From Acidobacteriaceae bacterium (GTDB lineage Bacteria; Acidobacteriota; Terriglobia; Terriglobales; Acidobacteriaceae): a DNA stretch of 64,000 bases. The position numbers and the translations under genes are program-made. The stretch covers positions 88,379-152,378 of the forward strand of contig PKXQ01000138.1 in assembly GCA_003132405.1 (NCBI GenBank), written 5' to 3'. The notes under the pieces were generated by a model. It was not told the DNA's origin and made no database searches. It saw nothing but the letters and a program-made list of their open reading frames with translations. Below are positions 28,477 through 38,652 of this stretch, one piece after another (position 1 is the stretch's first letter; each line of letters begins with the position of its first letter).

Positions 28477-28827
28477 TTGGACAGCTTATATTGCCTTCGT
28501 TGCAGCCGAGAACTCGAAGCCGGACAAAAATCCGTCGCCGTCTATCTCTTCGCGCAGACGGTAGGAGTAAGGCCACGCCAGAAATCCGCCGCGCAGCGCA
28601 TCTGCTTCTGTCCGCAGTGCTCGGTTTCATTGGCGATGGGACCCGCGCCCGAGGGCGCCCTCAACCTCGCCGCCTGGCAAATGATTCGCGACATTGTAGG
28701 CGCCGATCCCGCGCTCACCGAGGCTGCGTGGGAGAGCCTGCATGGAGTTGAAGAAAGCTTACTGCCCGCCACCGGCACCGGCGGTAGCGCGCATCCCGCG
28801 CGTGCCGGGGCCTATTTCGAGTTTTGA
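28477..28827 (+). CDS. Hypothetical protein with two CxxC motifs (zinc-ribbon-like)
   Basis: YCLRCSREL and CFCPQCSVSL; TTG start. Confidence 0.5.
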   Translation: MDSLYCLRCSRELEAGQKSVAVYLFAQTVGVRPRQKSAAQRICFCPQCSVSLAMGPAPEGALNLAAWQMIRDIVGADPALTEAAWESLHGVEESLLPATGTGGSAHPARAGAYFEF

Positions 28828-28907
28828 TAGAAAAGCGCGGTTCGACGTCTACGTCTGCTCAATGGTTGGCGTGGTTGACACAGTGGGTTGACCTGCGTAG
28901 CATTTCT

Positions 28908-28931
28908 GAAACCGACTGATCGGTCGGTTTC
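28908..28931. promoter_or_regulatory. Inverted repeat GAAACCGAC-tgatcg-GTCGGTTTC upstream of ilvC (TetR-operator-like)
   Basis: 9-bp perfect arms, 6-bp spacer. Confidence 0.45.
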
Positions 28932-29019
28932 TGGCCTGCAACACACTATTAATTCCAGCCAGTGCAGTTACTAACTTAGTTAATAACGAAATCGTTAGCT
29001 TTCAACAAAGGAGTTTTTC

Positions 29020-30069
29020 GTGGCCACAGTCTTCTATCAAAACGATGCCAATCCTGCTGCGTTGCAGGACAAAACGATTGCCGTCTTCGGCTATGGATCG
29101 CAGGGACACGCGCAGGCGCAGAATCTGCGTGACAGCGGATACGACGTCATCATCGGACTCGATCCCCAGCGCGGCTCCGCCAAGCAGGCGCGTGCTGACG
29201 GCATGACGGTCGTCGCTCCAGCCGAAGCCGCCAAGCGCGCCGACTGGATTCAGATTCTCACGCCCGACGAGACCCAGGCCGAGTTCTACGAATCGTCAAT
29301 CAAACCGCATCTGCGCAAGGGAAAGATTCTGGGCTTCTCGCATGGCTTCTCGATTCACTTCAAGACCATCAAGCCTCCGAAAGATGTTGACGTAGTCATG
29401 ATCGCGCCCAAGAGTCCAGGGCATTTGCTGCGCCGCGTCTATGCGCAGGGCGGCGGCGTTCCTTCGCTTCTCGCCATTCATCAGGATGCCAGTGGGCGCG
29501 CGCATGAATTCGCGTTGAGCTATGCGCACGGCATCGGCTCAACCCGCGCTGGCGTGTTGCAGACGACCTTCAAAGAAGAAACCGAGAGCGACCTCTTCGG
29601 CGAACAAGCCGTTCTCTGCGGCGGCCTCACTTCGCTGATGCAGAAAGGATTCGAGACGCTGGTGGCCGCTGGCTACGCTCCCGAGATCGCTTACTTCGAG
29701 TGTGTGCATGAGGTGAAACTGATCGTCGATCTGATCTACGAAGGTGGCCTGAGCCGCATGCGCTACTCGATCTCGAACACCGCCGAGTACGGCGACCTCA
29801 CCCGCGGCGAGATGGTCGTGGGAGATGAAACGCGCAAGGCGATGAAGAAAGTGCTGAAGCAAATCCAGAGCGGAAAGTTCGCCGAGGAGTGGATCAAAGA
29901 AAATAAAAAAGGCGGTAAAAAGTTTGCCAAACTGCGCGAAGCAGCAAAGCAGCATCCGATTGAGAAAGTAGGAGAACAGCTGCGCGCGATGATGTCATGG
30001 CTGCCAACCGACAAGAAGAAGAGCACCGAAGCAGCCAAGCCCACAGGACCGAAAGTGGTGAATGCATAA
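29020..30069 (+). CDS. ilvC: Ketol-acid reductoisomerase
   Basis: [34 protein letters not shown] start with AAAGGAG RBS. Confidence 0.96.
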   Translation: MATVFYQNDANPAALQDKTIAVFGYGSQGHAQAQNLRDSGYDVIIGLDPQRGSAKQARADGMTVVAPAEAAKRADWIQILTPDETQAEFYESSIKPHLRKGKILGFSHGFSIHFKTIKPPKDVDVVMIAPKSPGHLLRRVYAQGGGVPSLLAIHQDASGRAHEFALSYAHGIGSTRAGVLQTTFKEETESDLFGEQAVLCGGLTSLMQKGFETLVAAGYAPEIAYFECVHEVKLIVDLIYEGGLSRMRYSISNTAEYGDLTRGEMVVGDETRKAMKKVLKQIQSGKFAEEWIKENKKGGKKFAKLREAAKQHPIEKVGEQLRAMMSWLPTDKKKSTEAAKPTGPKVVNA

Positions 30070-30130
30070 CGCTGTTGGCTCTTAGCTCTTAGCTAAAAGC
30101 CAAAGGCCAAGAGCCAAGAGCGCCTTTCTC

Positions 30131-31810
30131 ATGGACCTCAAACATCGCAGTCGCTACATCACGGACGGGCGCGACCAGGCTCCGGCACGCGCCATGTACA
30201 AAGCCATCGGCTTTACCGACGCCGACCTGGCGAAGCCGCTGATCGCCGTCGCCAATACCTGGATCGAAACCATGCCCTGCAACTTCCACCTGCGCCGCCT
30301 TTCGGCGAAGGTGAAAGAAGGCATTCGCGCCGCCGGCGGCACGCCCATGGAGTTCAATACCATCGCCATCTCCGACGGCGAGACCATGGGCACCGAAGGC
30401 ATGAAGGCGTCGCTCGTGAGCCGCGAGGTGATTGCCGACTCGATCGAGTTAGTCTGTCGCGGACAGCTCTTCGACGCAGCGGTGTGCATTGTCGGTTGCG
30501 ATAAGACGATTCCCGCCGCTGCGATGGCGCTAGCACGCATGAACCTTCCCGGCCTCGTACTCTACGGAGGAACGATCGCTCCCGGAAAATATCAAGGCAA
30601 AGACGTAACGATTCAGGACGTCTTCGAAGCTGTGGGCGCAAATGCTGCAGGCAAGATGAGCGATGCCGATCTCCTCGCACTAGAGAACGTCGCGTGCCCC
30701 GGAGCGGGCGCCTGCGGCGGCCAGTACACGGCAAATACTATGTCGACGGTGATGGAACTCATTGGCCTTTCGCCAATGGGCTTCAACAGCATTCCGGCCA
30801 TGGACCCGCGCAAGGACGAAGCAGCCTTCCGCTGCGGCGAAGTGGTGATGGATGTTCTGACAAAAAATATTCGTCCCAGCGACATTCTTACGCACGCGGC
30901 ATTCGAGAATGCCATCGCAGGAGTAGCTGCCACCGGCGGCTCGACCAATGCGGTTCTACATTTATTAGCAATCTCGCGAGAAATGGGATTGCCGCTCGAC
31001 ATCGACGACTTCCAGCGCGTCAGCGAACGCACTCCACTGCTTGCCGATCTCAAGCCATCGGGGAAGTATGTAGCGGCAGACGTGGACGCGGCGGGAGGCA
31101 TTCCATTAATCGCCAAGCGCCTCCTCGACGGCAAATACGTAAACGGCTCGGCAATGACCGTGACGGGCAAGACCTTTGCTGAAGAGGCGAACGCGGCGAA
31201 AGAGACGGCGGGGCAGATGGTGATCGCTCCGTTGAGCAAGCCGCTGAAGGCGACGGGCGGCTTGGTGATCTTAAAAGGCAATCTGGCCCCCGGCGGCGGA
31301 GTGGTGAAGATGAGTGGGCATGAGCGGAGTTCGCAAACCGGGCCGGCGCGCGTCTTCGATTCGGAAGAAGCGGCGATGCAGGCCGTCACCAGCAAGCAGA
31401 TCAAGGCCGGAGACGTAGTCGTGATCCGCTACGAAGGGCCGAAGGGCGGACCGGGGATGCGCGAGATGCTGAGTGTGACAGCAGCCATCGTCGGCGAAGG
31501 CTTGGGCGAAAGTGTCGCGCTGATTACCGACGGCCGCTTCAGCGGAGCAACCCGCGGTCTGATGGTCGGCCATGTCGCTCCGGAAGCTGCCCTGGGTGGC
31601 CCAATCGCTGCCATCCGCGAAGGCGACAAGATCACCATCGATACCAAGACCAGGAAGCTGGAACTGGAAATCTCCGACGCCGAGATCACGCGGCGGATGG
31701 CGGAATGGAAAGCCCCAGCCCCCCGGTATAAGACCGGAGTCTTCGCCAAGTACGCGGCGCTGGTAAGGTCGGCAGCAGAAGGCGCTATCACTACTCCGAG
31801 AATTACTTAG
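30131..31810 (+). CDS. ilvD: Dihydroxy-acid dehydratase
   Basis: [62 protein letters not shown]. Confidence 0.96.
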   Translation: MDLKHRSRYITDGRDQAPARAMYKAIGFTDADLAKPLIAVANTWIETMPCNFHLRRLSAKVKEGIRAAGGTPMEFNTIAISDGETMGTEGMKASLVSREVIADSIELVCRGQLFDAAVCIVGCDKTIPAAAMALARMNLPGLVLYGGTIAPGKYQGKDVTIQDVFEAVGANAAGKMSDADLLALENVACPGAGACGGQYTANTMSTVMELIGLSPMGFNSIPAMDPRKDEAAFRCGEVVMDVLTKNIRPSDILTHAAFENAIAGVAATGGSTNAVLHLLAISREMGLPLDIDDFQRVSERTPLLADLKPSGKYVAADVDAAGGIPLIAKRLLDGKYVNGSAMTVTGKTFAEEANAAKETAGQMVIAPLSKPLKATGGLVILKGNLAPGGGVVKMSGHERSSQTGPARVFDSEEAAMQAVTSKQIKAGDVVVIRYEGPKGGPGMREMLSVTAAIVGEGLGESVALITDGRFSGATRGLMVGHVAPEAALGGPIAAIREGDKITIDTKTRKLELEISDAEITRRMAEWKAPAPRYKTGVFAKYAALVRSAAEGAITTPRIT

Positions 31811-31886
31811 GGACTCAACCGTCCGCAAAAGACGCGGAAGGATGGCGCACCTGGCGCTACTTCAAAAAGCGAACAATTTGCGATAA

Positions 31887-31902
31887 TGTTCCACGTGGAC
31901 AT
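31887..31902. promoter_or_regulatory. Degenerate parS-like element TGTTCCACGTGGACAT
   Basis: Same as the 38562 element except for one missing A; both continue into CATTTGT when read outward. Confidence 0.4.
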
Positions 31903-32165
31903 TTGTACTGTCCATATTGTACGTATCATTATATACATATAACGAACATTCGGAATTGCCAGGCATCGGGATGACTCAGTCCCTGTCACCAACGGATATC
32001 GGAGGTCGGTAAAATTATCTCCTCGCCTCGGTTAGAAAAAGTTGCTGGTTTGCAGGGAACCAACTGGTATGATGACCTTCCATAAAAGCAGATGGTTGTC
32101 TTTCTGAAATTGAGTCTTCGGCCAACCAAAGAGTAGTTGTCTTTATTCGGCCACTGGGGGATACA

Positions 32166-33689
32166 TTGATTGACTCGATCCACAACGCTTTCAATCGTCG
32201 GGAGTTCATCCACGGCGCGCTTGCTGGAGCCGCCTTTGCCGCATTGCCAACCTCTGTTTTCGCTTTCGACAATTCCGACCTGCAATCGGTGCTGAGCCAA
32301 ATACCGAAGATGCATGACGAGAACGTGAAGCGTCTGCAGGACTGGATCGCTTTGCCCTCGATCGCGGCCGAGAACCGCAACTATCCGCAGGGCCCTGACT
32401 ATATGGCGCAACTCGCTCGCGACGCCGGATTCGCGAACGTAGAAATTATGCCAACATCGGGCAAGCCTGGGGTCTTCGGCATCCTTGACGCAGGGGCGGC
32501 AACCACCGTCGGCATTTATTTTATGTACGACGTCAAACAGTTCGATCCGTCGGAGTGGTCTTCGCCTCCGCTTGAAGGGCGGATCGTCGACAAGGAGGGG
32601 TTGGGCAGGATCTGCGTCGGTCGCGGCGCGGTGAACCAGAAGGGCCCGGAAACTGCTTTTCTGGGCGCTCTTCATGCCTTCAAGGCAGCGGGGAAAAAGT
32701 TGCCTGTAAATCTTGTGCTCGTGTGTGAAGGGGAAGAAGAGATTGGCTCAACCCACTTTCCGGAGGTCGTCCGCCAACCCAAGGTGACCGCTGCGTTGAA
32801 GAAATGCATGGGTGTGTTCATGCCGGAAGCGGGTCAGGATCCGGATGGGGGCGTAGAGATAACGCTCGGCGCCAAGGGCGTTGTGGAACTCGAACTGGTT
32901 TCGAGTGGAGAGCGGTGGGGACGGGGACCCAAGCATGACGTTCATTCCAGCCTTGAGGCACAAGTCGACAGTCCCTCGTGGCACTTGGTGCAAGCGCTCA
33001 ACACTCTGATTGAGGCCGACGGACACACGCCTGCGGTGACGGGATTTTTTGACAAGGTCAAGCCTCTTACTCCGGCACAGAGGAAGATGATTCAGGATGT
33101 CGCCGCTCGCCGCAGTGAAGCCACAGTGAAGCAGCAGCTTGGCGTCGAACATTGGGTGCATGACACAAACTGGCTTGACTCGCTCGTGCTGCTCGAATCC
33201 AAGCCGACGATCAACATAGAGGGGCTGGTCGGGGGCTACACAGGACCCGGTGGAAAAACAGTTCTGCCGCATCGCGCAGTTGCGAAGATTGACATGCGGC
33301 TGGTGCCCGACATGACGGCTGCGGGGACGCTGGCACTTCTCAAAGATCATCTGGCGAAACACGGCTTCGGCGATATAGAAGTCAATATGAGTGGCGGCTA
33401 CGATCCGACACAGACCTCGCCGGATACGAAGCTCATCCAGGCGCAAGTCGTGACTTATCGCAAGCTGGGTTTGGATCCCGCGCTGTGGCCTCGATCGGCT
33501 GGCTCCTGGCCGGGATACATCTTCACTTCCGAACCTCTCAATCTTCCCGCCGGACATTTTGGATTGGGGCACGGGACCGGCGCGCATGCCCCGAATGAGT
33601 ACTATCTGGTCGATTCCACCAACGCAAAGGTTGCGGGGATTGATGGGGCTGTGCGCTCCTTCGTAGAGTATCTCTACGCGTTGGCATAA
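32166..33689 (+). CDS. M20-family metallopeptidase with Tat-like signal
   Basis: NRREFIHGALAGAAFAALPTSVFA; LVCEGEEEIGSTHF; VAKIDMRLVPDMT. Confidence 0.85.
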   Translation: MIDSIHNAFNRREFIHGALAGAAFAALPTSVFAFDNSDLQSVLSQIPKMHDENVKRLQDWIALPSIAAENRNYPQGPDYMAQLARDAGFANVEIMPTSGKPGVFGILDAGAATTVGIYFMYDVKQFDPSEWSSPPLEGRIVDKEGLGRICVGRGAVNQKGPETAFLGALHAFKAAGKKLPVNLVLVCEGEEEIGSTHFPEVVRQPKVTAALKKCMGVFMPEAGQDPDGGVEITLGAKGVVELELVSSGERWGRGPKHDVHSSLEAQVDSPSWHLVQALNTLIEADGHTPAVTGFFDKVKPLTPAQRKMIQDVAARRSEATVKQQLGVEHWVHDTNWLDSLVLLESKPTINIEGLVGGYTGPGGKTVLPHRAVAKIDMRLVPDMTAAGTLALLKDHLAKHGFGDIEVNMSGGYDPTQTSPDTKLIQAQVVTYRKLGLDPALWPRSAGSWPGYIFTSEPLNLPAGHFGLGHGTGAHAPNEYYLVDSTNAKVAGIDGAVRSFVEYLYALA

Positions 33690-33753
33690 AAAGCCCGTTA
33701 TATGAAGCGACCCGACAGCCAAGTTTTTCTAATTCTGAATTTTTTTTTATCTC

Positions 33754-36321
33754 ATGATCGGCCAAACGATCTCCCATTACCGCATCGTCGAGAAACTGGG
33801 CGGAGGCGGCATGGGCGTGGTTTACAAGGCCGAGGACATTACTCTCCACCGCTTCGTCGCCCTGAAATTTCTGCCTGACGACGTTGTCAAAGACGCGCAG
33901 GCCCTGGCGCGTTTTCAGCGCGAGGCGCAAGCGGCGTCGGCGCTCAATCACCCCAACATCTGCACTATCCATGAGATCGGGCAGCAGGATGGCCATCCCT
34001 TCCTCGTCATGGAGTTTCTCGATGGCGTTACGCTGAAGCATCGGATTGCCGGCCGTCCGATCGAGACCGATGTGCTGCTTGGTCTGGCGATTGAGATTGC
34101 CGACGCTCTCGATGCTGCCCACTCCGAAGGCATTGTCCACCGCGACATCAAGCCGGCGAACATCTTTATTACCAAGCGCGGCCATGCCAAGGTTCTCGAT
34201 TTCGGTTTGGCCAAAGTGGTGCCGGGAGGCACCCGGGGACTGGAGGCCACAGCTGCCACTGCGCAAGAGACAGCAGTATTAATGACCGAAGAGCACTTGA
34301 CGAATCCCGGCTCTACTCTCGGCACAGTCGCGTATATGTCGCCCGAGCAGGTGCGCGCGAAAGAACTGGACGCCCGCAGCGATTTATTTTCTTTCGGCGC
34401 CGTGCTTTATGAAATGGCCACGGGCGCTCTGCCTTTCCGTGGCGAAAGCTCGGGGGTAATCTCGCACGAAATTCTGGATCGTGATCCGGTCCCAGCAGTA
34501 CGGCTGAACCCTAACCTCCCGCCGAAGCTTGAGGACGTCATCAACAAGGCGCTGGAAAAAGATCGCGAACTGCGCTACCAGCACGCAGCCGACATGCGGG
34601 CCGACCTGAAGCGACTCAAACGCGAAACGGAGTCGCGGCCCGGCGCGCGCGGGAGTTCAGGGTCGGTCGCCGCTGTGCATGAAAGCGGCTCTCAGGTTAC
34701 ATCGACACCAGCGGTGCCCTCGAGTTCGTCTGGATCGATTATTTCACCGCCACCGTCGGCGCCATCGTCGACGCTGGCAGCCTCTTCAGCGTCCGTAAGC
34801 GCCACGTCCCCTGCGTCGACGAACACCCGCTCCTATGTGAAAATCGCGGGAGCACTCGCCGCGCTTGCGATCATTGCCCTGGCTGCTTTTTTCTGGTTCG
34901 CTAAGCAACGCTCCGCGCCCGCCGTAATCACTGCCAGTCAAAAGACCATCGCCGTTCTCCCTTTGCAGAACCTTGGCGCCGACAAAGACGTGGATTTTCT
35001 GCGCCTGGCTCTGGCCGACGAAATTGCCACTGCGCTCAGTTATGTTCGTTCACTGACCATCCGCCCGTTTGCCACCACCAGCAAGTACGACTCTCCGACG
35101 GTTGACTTGCAGGAAGCGGGCAAGGCAATGCGCGTGACCGACGTGGTCACCGGACACTACATGAAGCAGGGCGACCAGATTCAGATCACGCTCGAGGCCG
35201 TCGACATTGCCGATAATCGCACACTGTGGCGCGACACCATGACGGTTGCCGCCCCCGACCTGATCGCCATGCGCAACCAGATCACGGCAAAGGTTCGCCA
35301 GGGATTGGTCCCGGCGCTGGGCGCGGGCGTCGATGCAGGGGAAGCTGCTACTCATCCCAAGAATGAAGAGGCCTATGATCTCTATCTGCGCAGCATCGCG
35401 CTGCCGCATGATCCGCAGCCTAATAAGGATGCGATCGCGATGCTCGAGCGCGCGGTCGGGCTCGACCCGAGCTACGCGCCCGCCTGGGGTTATCTCGGAG
35501 TTCGCTATCATTATGACGCGGCCTATTCGAATGGCGGCGACGCCGTGCGCGAGCGTGGGGACGCCGCCTTGGAACGGGCTATCTCGCTTGATCCCAACTA
35601 CATTTTTGCGATTGCATGGCTGATCTCCAACCGAGTCGAACAAGGTCAAGTGGCCAAAACATACCAGGACGCAAAGGCGCTAGTGGAGCGGCACCCAGAG
35701 GATGCGCAGGCCCACTTCGCACTCTCGTACCTCCTTCGTTATGGTGGGGCCGTCGAGGAATCCGCCCACGAATGTGAAGCCGCGTTGGCCCTCGATCCCG
35801 GTAACTTCGGCCTGCGCTCATGTTCGTTCACCTTCGACCAACTTGGTAACTACGGGCGCGCGATGGATTTTCTTCAGCTCGATGCTGGATCGTATTGGGC
35901 ATCGAATAATATGATGCGGCACTACATTCGCGACGAAAAGCTAGCCCAGGCGAAGGAAATGGCCGCAAAACTCAAAGATGACCCTCAATTCGGCTATCAG
36001 ATGATGAGGGTGTGCTTTGAAAACCCGTCATCTCCTGATGTGGCGCGGCTCGCCCGGGATGTGGTGGCCACGAGGCTCGCCGATCCCGATCCCGAACCCC
36101 GTTACGTTGTGGCGGGCGACCTTCTCTTCTGCGGGCAGAAAGAGGCAGCTCTGCAATTGCTGAAGAGTTCGATCGCGGGACACTTTTGTGCTTACACAGG
36201 TTTGCAGAACGATTCCGTCTGGGCCAAGCTGCGCGGCACGCCTGAGTTTACCGAGTTGCTCTCCGCAGCGAAACAATGCCGCGACGATTTTGTGGCGCAG
36301 AGATCGCTACCTGTCCACTGA
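33754..36321 (+). CDS. Serine/threonine protein kinase with C-terminal TolB-like/TPR region
   Basis: [58 protein letters not shown] segment, then TPR-like repeats. Confidence 0.93.
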   Translation: MIGQTISHYRIVEKLGGGGMGVVYKAEDITLHRFVALKFLPDDVVKDAQALARFQREAQAASALNHPNICTIHEIGQQDGHPFLVMEFLDGVTLKHRIAGRPIETDVLLGLAIEIADALDAAHSEGIVHRDIKPANIFITKRGHAKVLDFGLAKVVPGGTRGLEATAATAQETAVLMTEEHLTNPGSTLGTVAYMSPEQVRAKELDARSDLFSFGAVLYEMATGALPFRGESSGVISHEILDRDPVPAVRLNPNLPPKLEDVINKALEKDRELRYQHAADMRADLKRLKRETESRPGARGSSGSVAAVHESGSQVTSTPAVPSSSSGSIISPPPSAPSSTLAASSASVSATSPASTNTRSYVKIAGALAALAIIALAAFFWFAKQRSAPAVITASQKTIAVLPLQNLGADKDVDFLRLALADEIATALSYVRSLTIRPFATTSKYDSPTVDLQEAGKAMRVTDVVTGHYMKQGDQIQITLEAVDIADNRTLWRDTMTVAAPDLIAMRNQITAKVRQGLVPALGAGVDAGEAATHPKNEEAYDLYLRSIALPHDPQPNKDAIAMLERAVGLDPSYAPAWGYLGVRYHYDAAYSNGGDAVRERGDAALERAISLDPNYIFAIAWLISNRVEQGQVAKTYQDAKALVERHPEDAQAHFALSYLLRYGGAVEESAHECEAALALDPGNFGLRSCSFTFDQLGNYGRAMDFLQLDAGSYWASNNMMRHYIRDEKLAQAKEMAAKLKDDPQFGYQMMRVCFENPSSPDVARLARDVVATRLADPDPEPRYVVAGDLLFCGQKEAALQLLKSSIAGHFCAYTGLQNDSVWAKLRGTPEFTELLSAAKQCRDDFVAQRSLPVH

Positions 36322-36696
36322 ACCGGCCTGCGTGCGGCCAAGAATAATTTCTATTTCGCCGGCCCTTCAATGCCTGCGCCCCATCGGCAATATTCGGAAT
36401 GCTTAACGGCAAGTACCCGCGGATCGGGATCTCACCGAACAGCGCGATATCGGCGCCTCGCCCATAACCGTTCCTTGCCTCCCTGCGGTTACCGAAGGGT
36501 CAGCCAGTCGCCCTTTTCAGCTTTTAACCGTCCCTCCCCTATCCGCGAGCTGGGTTCATGGCCTGACGAAAGTACGCGGCGTGACCTCTCTCCTAAAGGG
36601 AGAAGTGGAACTGCCGATGTACATGAAGTCAGTCAGAAAAACAGCGGAATGCGTGCTGCAGCATAACCACGCAACGCCGCGGAGTGGTGGGAACCG

Positions 36697-37083
36697 ATGG
36701 ATAAGATACGGGCCCTCATTGTGGATGACTCCTCGGTGATGCGGAAAATAGTAGAACGCTCGCTGCGCCAGGCGGGAGTCGACCTGGTGAAGGTTACGGA
36801 GGCGGGAAATGGAGCCGAAGCGCTGGCCTCGTTGCAAGACAACCCCGTCGACCTGATTCTGTGCGACATCAACATGCCGGTCATGGATGGGCTGGAATTC
36901 GTTCGCGAGGCCGCAAAACTGGAATGCGCGAAGGGCGTTCCGATCGTGATGATCACCACCGAAGGCAGTGAGTCGCATGTGGTCCAGGCACTCTCGGCTG
37001 GAGCTCGCGGCTACATCCGCAAGCCCCTCACCCCCGATCAGGTGAAAGAGCACGTATTGCCCGTGCTGGTGAAAAAACCATGA
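36697..37083 (+). CDS. CheY-like response regulator
   Basis: ALIVDDSSVMRKIVERSL, DLILCDINMPVMDGLEF, VMITTEG. Confidence 0.93.
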   Translation: MDKIRALIVDDSSVMRKIVERSLRQAGVDLVKVTEAGNGAEALASLQDNPVDLILCDINMPVMDGLEFVREAAKLECAKGVPIVMITTEGSESHVVQALSAGARGYIRKPLTPDQVKEHVLPVLVKKP

Positions 37084-37880
37084 GCACAGATACGTCGTTT
37101 ATTACCCGCTCCCGCGAGGAGAACTGGCTTCCTGTGCTCGAACTGGCGGTCGAGGAAGTTTTCGAAATCATGCTGGGATGCAGGGTGAAGCCGGTGGCGC
37201 AAGCCGAACATCCTCCCAACGCCGAATTCACCGCCATGATCGGTCTGGCAGGCGCGTTATGCGGAGTGATAACCGTCTGTTGCAGCGCGAAGAGCGCGGG
37301 CCAGATGGCCACGAAAATGTTAGGCGACGCCGCCGCCTCACAGAGCGAGGTAGGCGACGCGCTCGGCGAAATCTGCAACATGATCGCGGGCAACTTTCAG
37401 AGTGGTTCAGCCCATCTGATGGCCGCCTCGGAAGCCGCCCTCGATCGCATTGCCGGAATGTTGGGCAAGCACAACTATCGCTTGCGCATCGAGGGCTACA
37501 CCGACAACACTCCCATCCACACCGCGCAGTTTCCCTCCAACTGGGAGCTTTCCACGTCGCGCGCCACAGAGATTGTGCGGGTCTTCATCGTCCGCGAGGG
37601 CTTCAGCCCTGATCGCTTGAGCGCTGCCGGGTACGGCGAATATCATCCGCTCGCCAGCAATCTCACGGTGGAGGGTCGCAGCGCGAACCGCCGCGTGGAT
37701 ATCGTCATTCTCAGCCGCGACTCAGACCCGACTTCTCCCAACCCTCCTGCCAGCCAGGCCCCGGCGCCAGCAGGAGCGCCGAACGCCGGTTCAACTGCTA
37801 ATAAGGCATCGCCGACGCCTTCGCCGGCAACCATCAAGCCTACAGCGGGAAAACCTCTCGGCGAAGCTCTACAGCAATAG
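37080..37880 (+). CDS. Chimeric protein: CheX-like N-terminus fused to MotB/OmpA-like C-terminus
   Basis: N-term [14 protein letters not shown]...[16 protein letters not shown] (CheX-like); C-term [22 protein letters not shown]...[31 protein letters not shown]...[28 protein letters not shown] (MotB/OmpA-like). Confidence 0.85.
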   Translation: MSTDTSFITRSREENWLPVLELAVEEVFEIMLGCRVKPVAQAEHPPNAEFTAMIGLAGALCGVITVCCSAKSAGQMATKMLGDAAASQSEVGDALGEICNMIAGNFQSGSAHLMAASEAALDRIAGMLGKHNYRLRIEGYTDNTPIHTAQFPSNWELSTSRATEIVRVFIVREGFSPDRLSAAGYGEYHPLASNLTVEGRSANRRVDIVILSRDSDPTSPNPPASQAPAPAGAPNAGSTANKASPTPSPATIKPTAGKPLGEALQQ

Positions 37881-38390
37881 TTCCATCCACAACGCACTTT
37901 CAATCGGAATATTCGTATAGGGTGGGATTTCCCGAAACCCCACTTTGCGATAAAGGGCGATCGCATCCTGCATGGCCGAGCCAACCGTATCCAACCGCAT
38001 GCGCTCGTAGCCGATCGCCCGCGCTTCGGCAATCAACCGTTCCACCAGCATTCGGCCCAGCCCAAGCCCCCGCACCTCCGGCCGCACGTAAAGCCGCTTC
38101 ATCTCGCAGATCCCGGTTTCGAGTTTGCGCAAAGCAATGCATCCGGCACAAAAGTCTCCGGAGCGCGCCAGCAGCAGACGCCCGGCAGGCGGCGAGTAAG
38201 CCCCGGGAAGCCCCTGCAATTCCTCATCGAAACTCTGGAAACACAGGCTAAAGCCAAGCGAAGTACCATACTCCAGGAAGAGCTCGCGAGCCTCTTCAAT
38301 GTGAACCGGAAGCGTGGCCTGAAACAGCTCGATCGGCCCGCGATCACTACAACCATGGATGGGAAGCGGTTGATTCATGGAGCTCGTCAA
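37869..38390 (-). CDS. GNAT-family acetyltransferase
   Basis: [39 protein letters not shown]. Confidence 0.9.
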   Translation of the reverse strand: MTSSMNQPLPIHGCSDRGPIELFQATLPVHIEEARELFLEYGTSLGFSLCFQSFDEELQGLPGAYSPPAGRLLLARSGDFCAGCIALRKLETGICEMKRLYVRPEVRGLGLGRMLVERLIAEARAIGYERMRLDTVGSAMQDAIALYRKVGFREIPPYTNIPIESALWMELLL

Positions 38391-38561
38391 GCGTCAGCCA
38401 TCATCGTGCCGCGAAATCCAAGACTTGGCAAGAGGCGGCTTCGGTCGTACCCGGACCCATACCCTGGACACATAAAGACACATAACCAACGATACCATTG
38501 CTCCCCGGCGCTCTTCGCTGTAAGTACAAATTCGTAAATGTAAGTACGTATTTGCCACCAC

Positions 38562-38583
38562 AAATGTTCCACGTGGAACATTT
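38562..38583. promoter_or_regulatory. parS-like 22-bp perfect palindrome AAATGTTCCACGTGGAACATTT
   Basis: Contains TGTTCCACGTGGAACA, matching known chromosomal parS sequences. Confidence 0.75.
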
Positions 38584-38652
38584 TCGCTTTTTTGTCGCCA
38601 TGCCGTCCGGTTGCATCCCTCTGCTCCGGGCAATTAAGATTTCCCTATTCCC

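Noticed and set aside
30613-31404. 263-aa minus-strand ORF inside ilvD
   Set aside because: Antisense to a well-supported dehydratase; no domain pattern.
36322-36696. Possible RNA gene or riboswitch upstream of the CheY gene
   Set aside because: 375-bp intergenic with weak hairpins only; no recognisable motif or terminator.
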